From Nitrosomonadales bacterium (GTDB taxonomy: Bacteria; Pseudomonadota; Gammaproteobacteria; Burkholderiales; Gallionellaceae): a DNA stretch of 46,055 nt. The position numbers and the translations under genes were made by a program. The DNA is taken from positions 1 to 46,055 of the forward strand of contig JACPYR010000026.1 of NCBI GenBank assembly GCA_016195965.1, in the 5' to 3' direction. The notes under the pieces are model-generated. The model made no database searches and was not told the origin of the DNA. It saw nothing but the letters and a program-made list of their open reading frames with translations. Positions 17,234 to 28,366 of the stretch are shown here, piece after piece (position 1 is the first letter of the stretch; every line of letters begins with the position of its first letter).

Positions 17234-17404
17234 CCTAAAAACGCAATTTAAGCCACAGAGATCACAGAGTACACAGAGAGAGCGGCGATTCCACGCGCTT
17301 CTATATGCTCACCCCAAAGGTGCGTCAATCTCTTGGTCCAACCGTTTGTTTTATCTCGGTGATCTCTGTGTTTTCTGTGGCCAACTAAGATTCTATGGTT
17401 TAAT
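17230..17404 (+). repeat. MITE-like element, family 1 copy C (arm type CACAGAG)
   Basis: A 175-bp element between convergent genes. It starts TTAACCTAAAAACGCAATTT and ends TAAGATTCTATGGTTTAAT, matching the outer ends of copy A. The inner arms differ: CCACAGAGATCACAGAGTAC near the left and GATCTCTGTGTTTTCTGTGG near the right form an inverted pair. Its first bases contain the stop codon of the protease gene and its last bases contain the stop codon of the thioredoxin gene on the other strand. Confidence 0.72.
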
Positions 17405-17771
17405 CCGCCGGCATATTCCCGGCGCTGCTGGTGCCATGATGCTCGATCAGCTTGTCGATAAAACGGCGCAGGAAGTGTTCGGGCTGCGCGCTGTGAAAGC
17501 GGTCGGCCTCCTGTCCCCGGCTGTAGGCGATCACCGTTGGAAAGCCGCGCACCTTGTGCCGCCCGGCGATGCGCATGTTCTCGTCGGCATCCACTTTTGC
17601 CAGTACAAATTTGCCAGCGTATTCTCTGGACAGCTTTTCCAGCATCGGCCCCAGCACATGGCACGGGCTGCACCAGTCCGCACCGATGTCCAGCAATACC
17701 GGCACTTTATGAGAGTGCGCTACAACCAGTTCATCAAAATTGGCTTCTTCTACGTCGTATGAATAGTTCAT
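17400..17771 (-). CDS. Thioredoxin-like protein
   Basis: A 123-residue thioredoxin fold without a signal peptide, so cytosolic. The active site is WCSPC (in LLDIGADWCSPCHVLGPMLE) rather than the usual WCGPC; the Ser changes redox potential but keeps both cysteines. The conserved cis-Pro region is VRGFPTVIAYSRG. Expected role: thiol-disulfide exchange with unknown clients. The start at 17771 gives MNYSYDVEEANFDELVVAHS; no good ribosome site is seen before it. The stop codon lies inside the right end of the repeat at 17230-17404. The FapA-like gene lies 79 bp upstream on the same strand. Confidence 0.85.
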   Translation of the reverse strand: MNYSYDVEEANFDELVVAHSHKVPVLLDIGADWCSPCHVLGPMLEKLSREYAGKFVLAKVDADENMRIAGRHKVRGFPTVIAYSRGQEADRFHSAQPEHFLRRFIDKLIEHHGTSSAGNMPAD

Positions 17772-17850
17772 TGTATTTGGGAGCGCTTGTGTGCTTTTAA
17801 TGGAGTTGCGATTGCGAAACCGACCCCGTATGGAGTCCATTTGCAATGGG

Positions 17851-19476
17851 TCAGGTCAATACCAGGTTGCCCTCTGCATCGAGATGAAAAACCCCGCCTT
17901 CCCTGTCTTCGGTCGTCAGGTAATGTTCCAGATTCATGTGGACTTCGGCACCGCTGTAGACGCGCTTTTTTACGATCACTTGCGCCCCTTTGGCGAGGTC
18001 GATTTCCTTGCTCAATTCGGCTTCAATTTCCCTGAGAGTTTCAATTTCCGCATTGAGGGCATCACGCGTTGCTTCCGCTGTTTCGATGGATTCATGCGAG
18101 ATTCTGTCCGGGTTTGAGTGGGCTAAATCCAGCAGCTTGATAATGTCGAGCAGCTTGTGTTCGGCTGCTTCTCGGGATTTTACGGAAAGTTTGAGGCGGC
18201 CGTACAGGAGTCGATCCGCACCGGCAACGATCAGTGTTTTCACGTTGGCGGAAGAGCCGATATTTTGAGCGCTGACCAACATGGTGGCGTTGGCGCTACC
18301 TCCAATGATGTCGCCCTTGCGGCTATCCTTGTCTCCGACGACGATCTGGTGGCCGGCCTTGAGTTCGCTAAGCATCGCAACGTCGTGGATGAAGATGCCG
18401 CTTCCGGCTGAAAGGTGGGCGTTTTGCGCAAAGCGGGCCGTGCACGATCCGCCGCTTTTGATTGCCGCGTGAAATTTTCTATCCGTGCGGTCGTGCAGTT
18501 CGGAAGCGCCTATGATGCCACCCTTGATAGTAATGTCGCCGCCCGCTTCCAGCATGGCATTGTCGACTGTACCGTCGACGTAAATATCGCCCGTAGCCTT
18601 GATGGTCATGTCGGCATGGACATCGCCGGATACATGTACCGTCCCATCGTAGGAAATGTTGCCGGTGTGCAGGTCAACATCCTTGACGGTATAGACCGGT
18701 TCCACCGACACCCCGTTCTTTAGTATCACCGGGCAGCCGGAGATGGCGGCAATCAGCGTGTCGGGATCTTTGGGGTCCACAATCGCCCCGGCCAGCTTGG
18801 CCGCGAATACGATATTTTTTCCGGCTTTAACCGGGATGATTTTGCCGGTTACGGTTTCTCCCGGTTCGCCGTTCGTTGGCGGAATGCGCCGTATCAATGC
18901 ATCCCCCGCGTGAACGGTGACGATGTCGCCCAGTTCACGGAAGTCGGCCAGGCCGTGTTCATCGAGACGAGGTTTTCTTTCCTTCATCTTCGGAACGAGA
19001 CTTTCCAGCCGGCCGTCTATGCCGGCCACAGGCGGCCTGCCGCAAGCGATCCGGATGTTGTCGCCGCCCTCGATCAATGCCTTTTCGATAGCCGGGAGAT
19101 CAAGCGCTACGGTGATACCCCGGCGTTCCGCTTCCTGCAGAACGCCAGGTAAGGTGACCGGAACGCCGCCGAGAGGCAGCGTGCAGTTGAGGTAAGCGGC
19201 CATCGAGTCGATATCGATGCGAATCGAAAACTTGCCGTCCAATGCATCGCCAACGATGATTTCGAAGGCATTGCCTGAATTGTATTTTGCCGCAGCTTCT
19301 TTGAGTGTAGGGTGGTGTATGTTGTAACCCCCAAGTCCCGCAGCATGGATGGCTTGCATGAAATCATCAGGGGTAACGGTATTGATGTCACCTTCCGGAG
19401 TGAAAGAGGCAACGACCTTTTGCGCTTTTTCATCCAGATGAATGGACAGGTATTTCAAGTGCCTATCTTCCTGCAT
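17851..19476 (-). CDS. FapA-family (DUF342) polymerising-type protein
   Basis: A 541-residue protein of the DUF342/FapA family. The N-terminal part (about 1-170) is mixed alpha/beta. The middle (about 175-400) is a repetitive beta-helix with short strand repeats such as GNISYDGTVHVSGDVHADM, TIKATGDIYVDGTVDNAMLE and GGDITIKGGIIGAS. A C-terminal coiled coil (about 420-510, EIETLREIEAELSKEIDLAK) and a short tail follow. In Vibrio and related bacteria some members act at the cell pole or help assemble cytoplasmic protein bundles; the function here is unknown. AAGGATC lies 10 nt before the ATG. No signal peptide. Confidence 0.82.
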   Translation of the reverse strand: MQEDRHLKYLSIHLDEKAQKVVASFTPEGDINTVTPDDFMQAIHAAGLGGYNIHHPTLKEAAAKYNSGNAFEIIVGDALDGKFSIRIDIDSMAAYLNCTLPLGGVPVTLPGVLQEAERRGITVALDLPAIEKALIEGGDNIRIACGRPPVAGIDGRLESLVPKMKERKPRLDEHGLADFRELGDIVTVHAGDALIRRIPPTNGEPGETVTGKIIPVKAGKNIVFAAKLAGAIVDPKDPDTLIAAISGCPVILKNGVSVEPVYTVKDVDLHTGNISYDGTVHVSGDVHADMTIKATGDIYVDGTVDNAMLEAGGDITIKGGIIGASELHDRTDRKFHAAIKSGGSCTARFAQNAHLSAGSGIFIHDVAMLSELKAGHQIVVGDKDSRKGDIIGGSANATMLVSAQNIGSSANVKTLIVAGADRLLYGRLKLSVKSREAAEHKLLDIIKLLDLAHSNPDRISHESIETAEATRDALNAEIETLREIEAELSKEIDLAKGAQVIVKKRVYSGAEVHMNLEHYLTTEDREGGVFHLDAEGNLVLT

Positions 19477-19562
19477 AGTTCATGATCCTTACGCATGCCG
19501 AACCGCTAGTATAACTATCAATGGATAGTCGGCAACCGGTATGGGCTCTGAGGCGTTTCGGA

Positions 19563-20078
19563 CTAATCCGAACACAAACAAGCTCCATCACCGCACAGTC
19601 CCAACTGCGACTCGGTTTTGCTCATGGTCTTGCGTACCGTAGCTTTGCTGTTGTCGAATAGCACATCGAAACGCGAAGCTTCGTTCCACAGATTGCAATA
19701 GCGCCATTCCAGCACCAACTCGTCGCGCGTCTTGAAGTAGCTCGTATAGCTGGCAGGGGAGGGTCCCAGGATACGCAACACTTCCTCTTTGCTCATGCCG
19801 GGTTGGATGAGCGCGAAACTTTTTTGATTCATCACCTTTTCAATCTGCTGCAATTTGCCGTCTGTTCCTATACTGGCCATGTAGGTCTGGTATCCCATCG
19901 GGCCTTTGGGGTAGGCGAGCAATACCGAACCATCCGGATTATCCCAGCGCATTGCAGGTTGTCCCATCACGCTCAGCACATTTTCCAGGCGGTCTTCGCC
20001 TGGCTTAAGATCCTGCCCCTTATAGGTCGCGCATGCGCCAAGCAGCAGCGCCGAAAAAAGAGCCAGCCACAATTTCAT
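19563..20078 (-). CDS. BamE/SmpA-like outer-membrane lipoprotein
   Basis: A 171-residue lipoprotein. The signal peptide ends in the lipobox LLLGACATYKG (modified Cys near residue 16). It has two motifs of the SmpA/BamE type: an early DRLENVLSVMGQPAMRW and a later ALIQPGMSKEEVLRILGPS, followed by LEWRYCNLWNEASRF. It ends in an unusual Cys-rich tail GLCGDGACLCSD. It is not the main BamE, which is at 10554. A role in envelope assembly is possible but not shown. Confidence 0.75.
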   Translation of the reverse strand: MKLWLALFSALLLGACATYKGQDLKPGEDRLENVLSVMGQPAMRWDNPDGSVLLAYPKGPMGYQTYMASIGTDGKLQQIEKVMNQKSFALIQPGMSKEEVLRILGPSPASYTSYFKTRDELVLEWRYCNLWNEASRFDVLFDNSKATVRKTMSKTESQLGLCGDGACLCSD

Positions 20079-20396
20079 TTTTTCTCCTCGTCGATATTTG
20101 AACCGGTTTAATTATGCACTGGATTATGCATTTCTATCTTGGTCATTGTTACACAGGCTTGTTGTTGGTGCGTATAGGAAATTCATTGTTTTTTTGGATA
20201 GCGAAAAACTATTAACATTATTGAAAGTAAGGTTTATAATAAACGCGGGCTTCCTGAGTTGTGTCGTCTTCATGGTTTCTTGATGTGTGAATCCATAGCG
20301 GTATGCTTGAACTGTTAAAGGATTTCTCTCTCGAATAGTGGGGTCGGAATGGCACTGGCCCTGGGTTTTTTCTTAACGATCTAAAGGAGAGTTGAA
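20079..20396. other. Intergenic stretch with a weak sigma54-like promoter ahead of a small ORF
   Basis: No gene seen. TGGCAC at 20350-20355, five bases, then CTGG resembles a sigma54 -24/-12 promoter, but the -12 element lacks the usual GC. If used, transcription would start near 20376, just before the ribosome site AAAGGAGAG (20383-20391) of the 29-codon gene. The AT-rich part (20150-20240) has no recognisable element. Confidence 0.25.
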
Positions 20397-20486
20397 ATGA
20401 CTGCAGCGATAATTTTCATTGGTTTGTTTGTTGTGACCGGAATCGCCATTGTTGCCGATGATGTCAAATGGGACAGGAAGAAATAA
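20397..20486 (+). CDS. Small single-pass membrane protein, 29 residues
   Basis: A 30-codon reading frame (MTAAIIFIGLFVVTGIAIVA, then DDVKWDRKK). It has a strong AAAGGAGAG ribosome site 5 nt upstream, a single hydrophobic helix (about 3-20) and a charged cytoplasmic-type tail rich in Lys and Asp. Size and layout resemble small regulatory or accessory membrane peptides such as KdpF or CydX, but I recognise no family. It stands alone between a lipoprotein gene and an outer-membrane protein gene. Reading frame, ribosome site and composition make it likely real. Confidence 0.6.
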   Translation: MTAAIIFIGLFVVTGIAIVADDVKWDRKK

Positions 20487-20643
20487 CCGATTCGGCGCAA
20501 GCCCGGTTATTTAAAGGGCGCGTCGGGTTTTATGCCAGTACATCAGGCATTTCGGCAATCGCGGATTAACCGTTCAAGGTTTGTTTGACCGGTAGTCATA
20601 ATTGATTCACTCCAGCCTGGTCTGGATGGTGAACTGGCTTTGC

Positions 20644-20675
20644 AAAGGGTTGGCGTAAATCGCCAACCCTTTTTT
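20644..20675 (+). terminator. Rho-independent terminator
   Basis: GGGTTGGCG (20647-20655), loop TAAAT, CGCCAACCC (20661-20669), then six T. The stem is a perfect 9 bp and is extended by AAA/TTT. It lies 158 bp after the small membrane protein gene; a short RNA could end here too. Confidence 0.85.
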
Positions 20676-20803
20676 ATGCTTGCTGCTAAGTCTGCGGTGC
20701 AGTGAATATCGGCAAGGCTTGCAGTGGACATGGAATCAATAATTGCGCTATGCTGAATTCGCAGCACCAGCAATTATTACCTCATTACAGGAAAGGTTAT
20801 GTC

Positions 20804-21517
20804 ATGAAAAAGAGTTTATTGTCGCTATGTGCCTTGGGCTGTATCGCACAGCCGGTCTGGGCGGCCAACATCACTACACTGGGAACTGTCCAGTCTGATT
20901 TCAGGCTGTTCTCTGAGGACTTGGGTTCGGCTTTGAGCTATAAGGCGGTTACTCCCCCCGCTCCGCTGGGCATAACCGGTTTTGATCTGGGCTTGGAAGT
21001 GTCTTCGACCGAAATGATCAATTCATCGCTCTGGAACACAATGACGGGCGGCGGCGGCTCGGTGAATTCTCTGGTCGTGCCTAAGCTGCACGTGTTTAAG
21101 GGTTTGCCTTTGGGTATCGATGTCGGCGCCTTTTACTCAGCGGTGCCCACCACCAATATCAAGCTGTACGGTGGGGAATTGCGCTATGCAATAATCGAAG
21201 GAGGTATGGCCATGCCTGCAGTCGGGATACGCGGCGCGATGACTAAATTGAGCGGGGTCGATCAGCTGGCATTCGGCACCAAAAGCCTGGATATTTCGAT
21301 TTCCAAAGGTTTTGCGATGTTGACCCCTTATGCGGGTGTAGGCTCCGTTTGGGTTACAAGTACACCTCTTGTTGGACCGCTGACAGAAGAAGCTTTCCGG
21401 CAAAACAAGATTTTTGCGGGAGCCAATCTGAACATGGGGTTTACCAATTTTGCGCTGGAATACGACAAAACCGGTTCGGCTGCATCATATAGCGCCAAGC
21501 TGGGCTTCCGTTTCTAA
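20804..21517 (+). CDS. Outer-membrane beta-barrel-like secreted protein
   Basis: A 237-residue protein with a clear signal peptide (MKKSLLSLCALGCIAQPVWA, cleaved before ANITT). The mature part is Gly- and aromatic-rich with alternating strands and ends in a C-terminal Phe (YSAKLGFRF), the usual signature of outer-membrane barrels recognised by BAM. Short repeated strand patterns are visible, such as LPLGIDVGAFYSAV and PAVGIRGAMTKLSG. GGAAAGG lies upstream of the ATG at 20804. Followed by a strong terminator. I cannot name a family or ligand. Confidence 0.7.
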   Translation: MKKSLLSLCALGCIAQPVWAANITTLGTVQSDFRLFSEDLGSALSYKAVTPPAPLGITGFDLGLEVSSTEMINSSLWNTMTGGGGSVNSLVVPKLHVFKGLPLGIDVGAFYSAVPTTNIKLYGGELRYAIIEGGMAMPAVGIRGAMTKLSGVDQLAFGTKSLDISISKGFAMLTPYAGVGSVWVTSTPLVGPLTEEAFRQNKIFAGANLNMGFTNFALEYDKTGSAASYSAKLGFRF

Positions 21518-21537
21518 CGAGTTCAATTAGGCGGGGC

Positions 21538-21575
21538 AAAGCCAGCCAGAGCCGGGATCGGCTCTGGCTGGCTTT
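21538..21575. terminator. Bidirectional rho-independent terminator
   Basis: GCCAGCCAGAGCCG (21541-21554), loop GGAT, CGGCTCTGGCTGGC (21559-21572): a perfect 14-bp stem flanked by AAA and TTT. It lies between the convergent outer-membrane protein gene and the HugZ-like gene and can serve both. Confidence 0.8.
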
Positions 21576-21576
21576 A

Positions 21577-24090
<2,514 letters not shown>

Positions 24091-24161
24091 ATGCTTGCCC
24101 GATACGATGATTTACGCTTTAATGCGCGCCGGTTTGTAGTTTGATGTTTTAGGAGAATGGA

Positions 24162-24767
24162 ATGAAATTCATAGAGTCGCTTTTCGAAGGTTCGTTGTGG
24201 AGCAGCCGTTTTATTGTACTGGCTGCGGTGCTGGGCAGTTTGTTTGCCGGCTTTGCAATTTTCTATATGGCCACGGTGGACGTGGTGTATCTGGTGCAGC
24301 ACATGTTGCATTACGCCGATTCCGACATGACCGAAGAAGCGCGCAAAATATTGCACGACAGGACGGTTTCGCACATCGTCGAAGTGGTGGACGGTTATTT
24401 GCTGGCAACGGTGATGCTGATTTTCTCGTTCGGTCTGTATGAGCTGTTCATCAGCGACATCGACCAGGCGCATGAAGGCGAAGGCTCCAGCAAGATACTG
24501 GTGATCAACAGTCTGGACGACCTGAAGGCGCGTCTGGCCAAGGTGATCCTGATGATCATGATCGTGACCTTGTTCGAAGAGGCGCTGAACATGAAAATGG
24601 ATGCGCCCATAGACCTGATTTATCTGGGTGGCGCGATAGCCATGGTTGCGCTGGCGCTGTATCTGACCCATAGCGCGGAGCATGGTGCCAAGGATGGGCA
24701 TGAAGAAGAGTCTGCCGATGAGGCGGATTCCGGTAAAGAGCCGGCTCATCGAGGCGAGCAGCACTGA
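24162..24767 (+). CDS. YqhA-like (UPF0114) membrane protein
   Basis: A 201-residue inner-membrane protein with four hydrophobic segments (about 15-38, 78-100, 120-143 and 148-165). It matches the UPF0114/YqhA family, for example FIVLAAVLGSLFAGFAIFYM, VVDGYLLATVMLIFSFGLYE and LVINSLDDLKARLAKVI. The C-terminal 35 residues are hydrophilic and rich in Glu, His and Lys, beyond the usual family end. Function unknown. TAGGAG precedes the ATG. The stop codon overlaps the start of the thioredoxin-like gene by one base (TGATG), so the two are coupled. Confidence 0.85.
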   Translation: MKFIESLFEGSLWSSRFIVLAAVLGSLFAGFAIFYMATVDVVYLVQHMLHYADSDMTEEARKILHDRTVSHIVEVVDGYLLATVMLIFSFGLYELFISDIDQAHEGEGSSKILVINSLDDLKARLAKVILMIMIVTLFEEALNMKMDAPIDLIYLGGAIAMVALALYLTHSAEHGAKDGHEEESADEADSGKEPAHRGEQH

Positions 24768-25225
24768 TGCGCATGCCGCGTGCGTTGCTGGCGGGCTGGT
24801 TATTGCTATACGCACTGGGCGCGGCAGCAAAAGAATTCACACTGGAAGATATCCAGGGCAAGACGCATCACCTGGCGGATTACCGGGGCAAGTGGGTGCT
24901 GGTGAATTTCTGGGCGACCTGGTGTCCGCCTTGCCTGGACGAGATTCCGGAGCTGGTCGGTCTGCATCAGGCGCATCGGGATAAAGACCTTAGCGTGATC
25001 GGCATTGCGATGGATTCGGGATCGCGCAAGAATGTGGCGGATTTCGTCGCATCGCATCGCATGAATTATCCTATCGTGCTGGGGAGCCGCAAAGTTGCCG
25101 CACAAATCGGAGAGGTGGACGCCCTGCCTGTCAGCTATTTGTACAATCCCCAGGGCGAACTGGTGAGTTATCAGGCGGGCGAGGTAACGCGAGCCAGCGT
25201 CGAGGCTTATATCCGCAAGAAGTGA
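24767..25225 (+). CDS. TlpA/ResA-like exported thioredoxin
   Basis: A 152-residue periplasmic thiol-disulfide protein. The N-terminal signal (RALLAGWLLLYALGAAA, cleaved near KEFTL) may also serve as an anchor. The active site is WCPPC in VNFWATWCPPCLDEIPELVG, the motif of TlpA/ResA/DsbE proteins, which reduce apocytochrome c hemes or other exported thiols. The cis-Pro is in VDALPVSYLYNPQGE. It is coupled to the YqhA-like gene and convergent with the lytic transglycosylase gene, whose end is 1 bp away. Confidence 0.88.
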   Translation: MRMPRALLAGWLLLYALGAAAKEFTLEDIQGKTHHLADYRGKWVLVNFWATWCPPCLDEIPELVGLHQAHRDKDLSVIGIAMDSGSRKNVADFVASHRMNYPIVLGSRKVAAQIGEVDALPVSYLYNPQGELVSYQAGEVTRASVEAYIRKK

Positions 25226-25226
25226 T

Positions 25227-25919
25227 TCAACCCGCCGCCGAATAATAATTGACGACCTTGCGCGGCGGCAAGGCCCAATGCTTATGCCAGGCAGCGCGCA
25301 CCAGGTTGGGGTATTCCGGTTTGCCCAGCGTGCCGTTGTAGCGCCCCAGCGCGCGGTACAGATTGCCTTTCTCGATGTCCAGATAGTGGCGCAATATCGT
25401 GCAGCCATAGCGCAGGTTGACGCGCAGGTGAAAAAGATTTTGTTCTTTAGTGCCGATCTCGTCTACCCAGAACGGCATTACCTGCATATAGCCGCGCGCG
25501 CCCACCTTGGAGACAGCGTATTTCTTGAAGCCGCTTTCCACCTCGATCAACCCTAACACCAGCTCGGGGTCCAGCCCTGCGCGGGTCGCTTCGTAATGGA
25601 CAGTCTTGAGAAAATCCATCCGGTTGGCCGCATCCGGAAGATTTTTTTGCAGACGGCGCGACATTTCGTTGAGCCAGAAGTCGGCCTCATATTGGGTGGA
25701 GAAGGCAAGTTTGGGTGTAGCCTGATCAGATACGCTGCGCTGCAAAACCGCGCGCACACTGGCGGAAAGCGGGGTGTAGATTTGCCCGCCGGCGTATGCC
25801 GCAGAGGTGAATAGGCTCGCGGCCAGGAGCAAGGCGCAAGGTACAAAGTACAAGCTAAAGACGGAGCGGCGTATTTCCCTTGCTCCTGGTACCCTGCTCC
25901 TTGTATCTGACTTTGTCAT
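25227..25919 (-). CDS. Lytic transglycosylase (SLT domain)
   Basis: A 230-residue exported murein hydrolase. The SLT-type catalytic domain (about 95-215) has the catalytic Glu in LIEVESGF, then [17 protein letters not shown] and [13 protein letters not shown], and a GRYNG motif. It cleaves peptidoglycan to 1,6-anhydro sugars. The first 38 residues ([20 protein letters not shown], then [17 protein letters not shown] and so on to AYAG) form the signal region. They are largely encoded by an inverted-repeat sequence (25823-25906), which is unusual. The ATG overlaps the proS stop (ATGA), so it is probably the last gene of a proS unit. Confidence 0.85.
   Translation of the reverse strand: MTKSDTRSRVPGAREIRRSVFSLYFVPCALLLAASLFTSAAYAGGQIYTPLSASVRAVLQRSVSDQATPKLAFSTQYEADFWLNEMSRRLQKNLPDAANRMDFLKTVHYEATRAGLDPELVLGLIEVESGFKKYAVSKVGARGYMQVMPFWVDEIGTKEQNLFHLRVNLRYGCTILRHYLDIEKGNLYRALGRYNGTLGKPEYPNLVRAAWHKHWALPPRKVVNYYSAAG
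25823..25906. repeat. AGGAGCAAGG-type inverted repeat inside the transglycosylase 5' end
   Basis: CCAGGAGCAAGG (25823-25834) and CCTTGCTCCTGG (25878-25889) form a perfect 12-bp inverted pair. Related units lie beside them (CGCAAGGTACAA on one side, TACCCTGCTCCTTGTAT on the other). The arms are built from repeated AGGAGCA/AAGGTAC words, a style like the tandem arms of the family 1 elements. It encodes most of the signal peptide region of the lytic transglycosylase. Confidence 0.55.
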
Positions 25920-27655
25920 ATTTTAAATTTTACGAACTCCAGCGCGCTTTGCAAGGGAATGCTCTGTGCAGCAGGGTCGCGTCGCCCCTGATATTCCACG
26001 GTGCCTTCCTTCAGGCTGCGCTCACCGACGACGATGCGGTGCGGGATGCCGATCAGCTCCATATCGGCAAACATCACACCGGGACGCTCGTCGCGGTCGT
26101 CCAGCAGCACGTCGATGCCGGCTGCTTGCAGCTCGGCATACAGTTGCTTGACTGCATCGCGCACTGCCTCGCTCTTGCTCAGGCCTATCGGCACGATAGC
26201 GATCTGGAACGGAGCCATCGCCGCAGGCAACGCGATGCCGCGCTCGTCTAAATTCTGCTCGATCGCGGCGGCGACGATGCGCGACACACCGATGCCGTAG
26301 CAGCCCATCTCGATGACTTGTGCCTTGCCTTGCGCGTCCAGATAGGTGGCTTTCAACGCCTCGGCGTATTTGGTGCGCAGCTGGAAGATGTGGCCAACTT
26401 CGATGCCGCGGCAGATTGCAAGCAGTCCTTTGCCATCCGGCGATGGGTCGCCAGAAACTACGTTGCGCAGGTCATGAATGTCAGCTTCTTGCAATGGCAG
26501 TGTGTCGCGTCCAAAATTTACACCAGTGTAATGGAAACCATCCTCATTGGCTCCACATACGAAATTGCTCATTGCGGCGGCAGTGCGATCAGCGAGAAGT
26601 CGTATCCCCTGTCCAGGTGAAAGATTTGAAGATGCTATATGTGCATTGGGAACCGGGCCAATATATCCCGCGCGGCAGCCCATGTGTTGTTCAATCTCTT
26701 CATTTGTTGCGAAGCGAAAATCGCCCAGCACCTTGTTGGCTTTGATTTCATTCAGTTGGTGGTCGCCGCGCAGCAGCAGCAACACAAATTTGTTTTCGTG
26801 CGTGACTACGGCAATTGCCTTCATTATGTTTTGAGCTGAAGTACTGAAGAATGCGGCGACCTCTTCTATGGACTTCTGGCCGGGAGTAATGACCTTCTGT
26901 AACTCTTGCGTGGCAGGGGCGTGCGGCGTGCTTGGTGCGACGGCCTCCGCCAGTTCCACGTTCGCCGCGTAATCCGAATCCGGGCAGAATGCCAGCGCGT
27001 CCTCGCCTGCGTCGGCCAGCACGTGGAACTCGTGCGAACCGGAACCGCCGATCGCGCCGGTGTCTGCGGCGACCGCGCGGAACTGCAGGCCCAGCCGCGT
27101 GAAGATGCGCGAGTAGGTGTCATACATCACGCGGTAGGTCTGTTCCAGGCTGGCATAATCGGCATGGAAGGAATACGCGTCTTTCATCAGGAATTCGCGC
27201 GCGCGCATCACGCCGAAACGCGGCCGCACCTCGTCGCGGAACTTGGTCTGGATCTGGTAAAAGTTGACCGGCAACTGGCGATAGCTGCGGATTTCGCGGC
27301 GCGCGATATCGGTGATGACTTCCTCGTGGGTGGGGCCGAAGCAGAATTGGTTGTCGTGCCGGTCGGTGATTTTCAGCATCTGCGGCCCGAACACCTCCCA
27401 GCGCCCGGTTTCCTGCCACAGTTCGGCAGGTTGTACGGCGGGCATCAGCAGCTCGATGCCGCCGCTGCGGTTCATTTCCTCGCGCACGATATTTTCTACC
27501 TTGCGCAGCACGCGCAAACCCAGCGGCATCCAGGTGTACAGGCCGCTGGCCAGCTTCCTGATATAACCCGCGCGCACCATCAGTTTATGGCTGGCGAGTT
27601 CGGCTTCGGAGGGGGCTTCTTTAAGGGTGGAGATGAAAAATTGTGAAACACGCAT
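25916..27655 (-). CDS. proS: Prolyl-tRNA synthetase
   Basis: Cytosolic class II synthetase charging tRNA-Pro. The 579-residue length fits the bacterial type with an editing insertion. Motif 2 is in [13 protein letters not shown] and the following region; motif 3 is near [17 protein letters not shown]. The insertion domain (about 220-400) contains the YbaK-like editing fold with [20 protein letters not shown]. The C-terminal anticodon-binding domain starts near [16 protein letters not shown]. The ATG at 27655 gives the usual [20 protein letters not shown]. Divergent from rppH; its stop overlaps the transglycosylase start. Confidence 0.96.
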   Translation of the reverse strand: MRVSQFFISTLKEAPSEAELASHKLMVRAGYIRKLASGLYTWMPLGLRVLRKVENIVREEMNRSGGIELLMPAVQPAELWQETGRWEVFGPQMLKITDRHDNQFCFGPTHEEVITDIARREIRSYRQLPVNFYQIQTKFRDEVRPRFGVMRAREFLMKDAYSFHADYASLEQTYRVMYDTYSRIFTRLGLQFRAVAADTGAIGGSGSHEFHVLADAGEDALAFCPDSDYAANVELAEAVAPSTPHAPATQELQKVITPGQKSIEEVAAFFSTSAQNIMKAIAVVTHENKFVLLLLRGDHQLNEIKANKVLGDFRFATNEEIEQHMGCRAGYIGPVPNAHIASSNLSPGQGIRLLADRTAAAMSNFVCGANEDGFHYTGVNFGRDTLPLQEADIHDLRNVVSGDPSPDGKGLLAICRGIEVGHIFQLRTKYAEALKATYLDAQGKAQVIEMGCYGIGVSRIVAAAIEQNLDERGIALPAAMAPFQIAIVPIGLSKSEAVRDAVKQLYAELQAAGIDVLLDDRDERPGVMFADMELIGIPHRIVVGERSLKEGTVEYQGRRDPAAQSIPLQSALEFVKFKI

Positions 27656-27813
27656 GGTGAATACGATCCGATCAATGAAATTGAGCGTGCGATTTTACAG
27701 GGAATGCAGACATTCCGGTATGCAAAGGAATCTCGGCTCAGCGGATTTGCTTTTCATTGCACGGGAAATGTGAAAGAATCGGCGCATTAAAAATTAACTA
27801 AGCAGAGTTGAAC

Positions 27814-28326
27814 ATGATAGACCGAGACGGCTACCGCCCGAATGTCGGCATTATCATCACGAACAACAAGAATCAGGTGCTTTGGGGCAAGCGGGTGAGG
27901 CAACATGCTTGGCAGTTTCCGCAAGGTGGCATCCAGCATGGCGAAATCCCCGAACAGGCGATGTACCGCGAGTTGCATGAGGAAGTCGGCTTGATGCCGG
28001 AGCATGTCAAGATACTTGGGCGCACCCGGGACTGGATGCGTTATGAGGTTCCGCAGAGCTGGAACAAGCGTGAATCGCGCGGGGGGTATCGCGGGCAAAA
28101 ACAGATATGGTTTTTGTTGCTTCTGGTTGGTCGTGATTGTGATGTCTGTTTGCGTGCCAGTTCACATCCCGAGTTTGATGCGTGGCGCTGGAACGATTAC
28201 TGGCTGGATATCAATGCCGTGATCGAGTTCAAACGCGAGGTCTACACGATGGCGCTCAAGGAGCTGGCCGGTTATCTTCCGTCCGTCAGGCATGGTACGG
28301 CGCATGCCCATCATGCGCACCGGTAG
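27814..28326 (+). CDS. rppH: RNA pyrophosphohydrolase
   Basis: A 170-residue Nudix enzyme that removes pyrophosphate from the 5' end of mRNAs to start decay. The Nudix box is complete: [20 protein letters not shown] followed by VGL. The N-terminus [20 protein letters not shown] and the segment [17 protein letters not shown] are typical of RppH. The ATG at 27814 follows a weak site (GCAGAG); a TTG two codons earlier is a less likely start. The C-terminal tail is His- and Ala-rich. Divergent from proS, an arrangement common in betaproteobacteria. Confidence 0.95.
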   Translation: MIDRDGYRPNVGIIITNNKNQVLWGKRVRQHAWQFPQGGIQHGEIPEQAMYRELHEEVGLMPEHVKILGRTRDWMRYEVPQSWNKRESRGGYRGQKQIWFLLLLVGRDCDVCLRASSHPEFDAWRWNDYWLDINAVIEFKREVYTMALKELAGYLPSVRHGTAHAHHAHR

Positions 28327-28366
28327 GTCGGGTCATTCCATTTCGTAGTGGGTTAAGGGGCAACGG

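Noticed and set aside
17250..17381. CRISPR-like short repeats (CACAGAG words)
   Set aside because: Only a few 9-nt tandem words within inverted arms, no spacers of constant size and no cas genes; better explained as arms of a MITE-like element.
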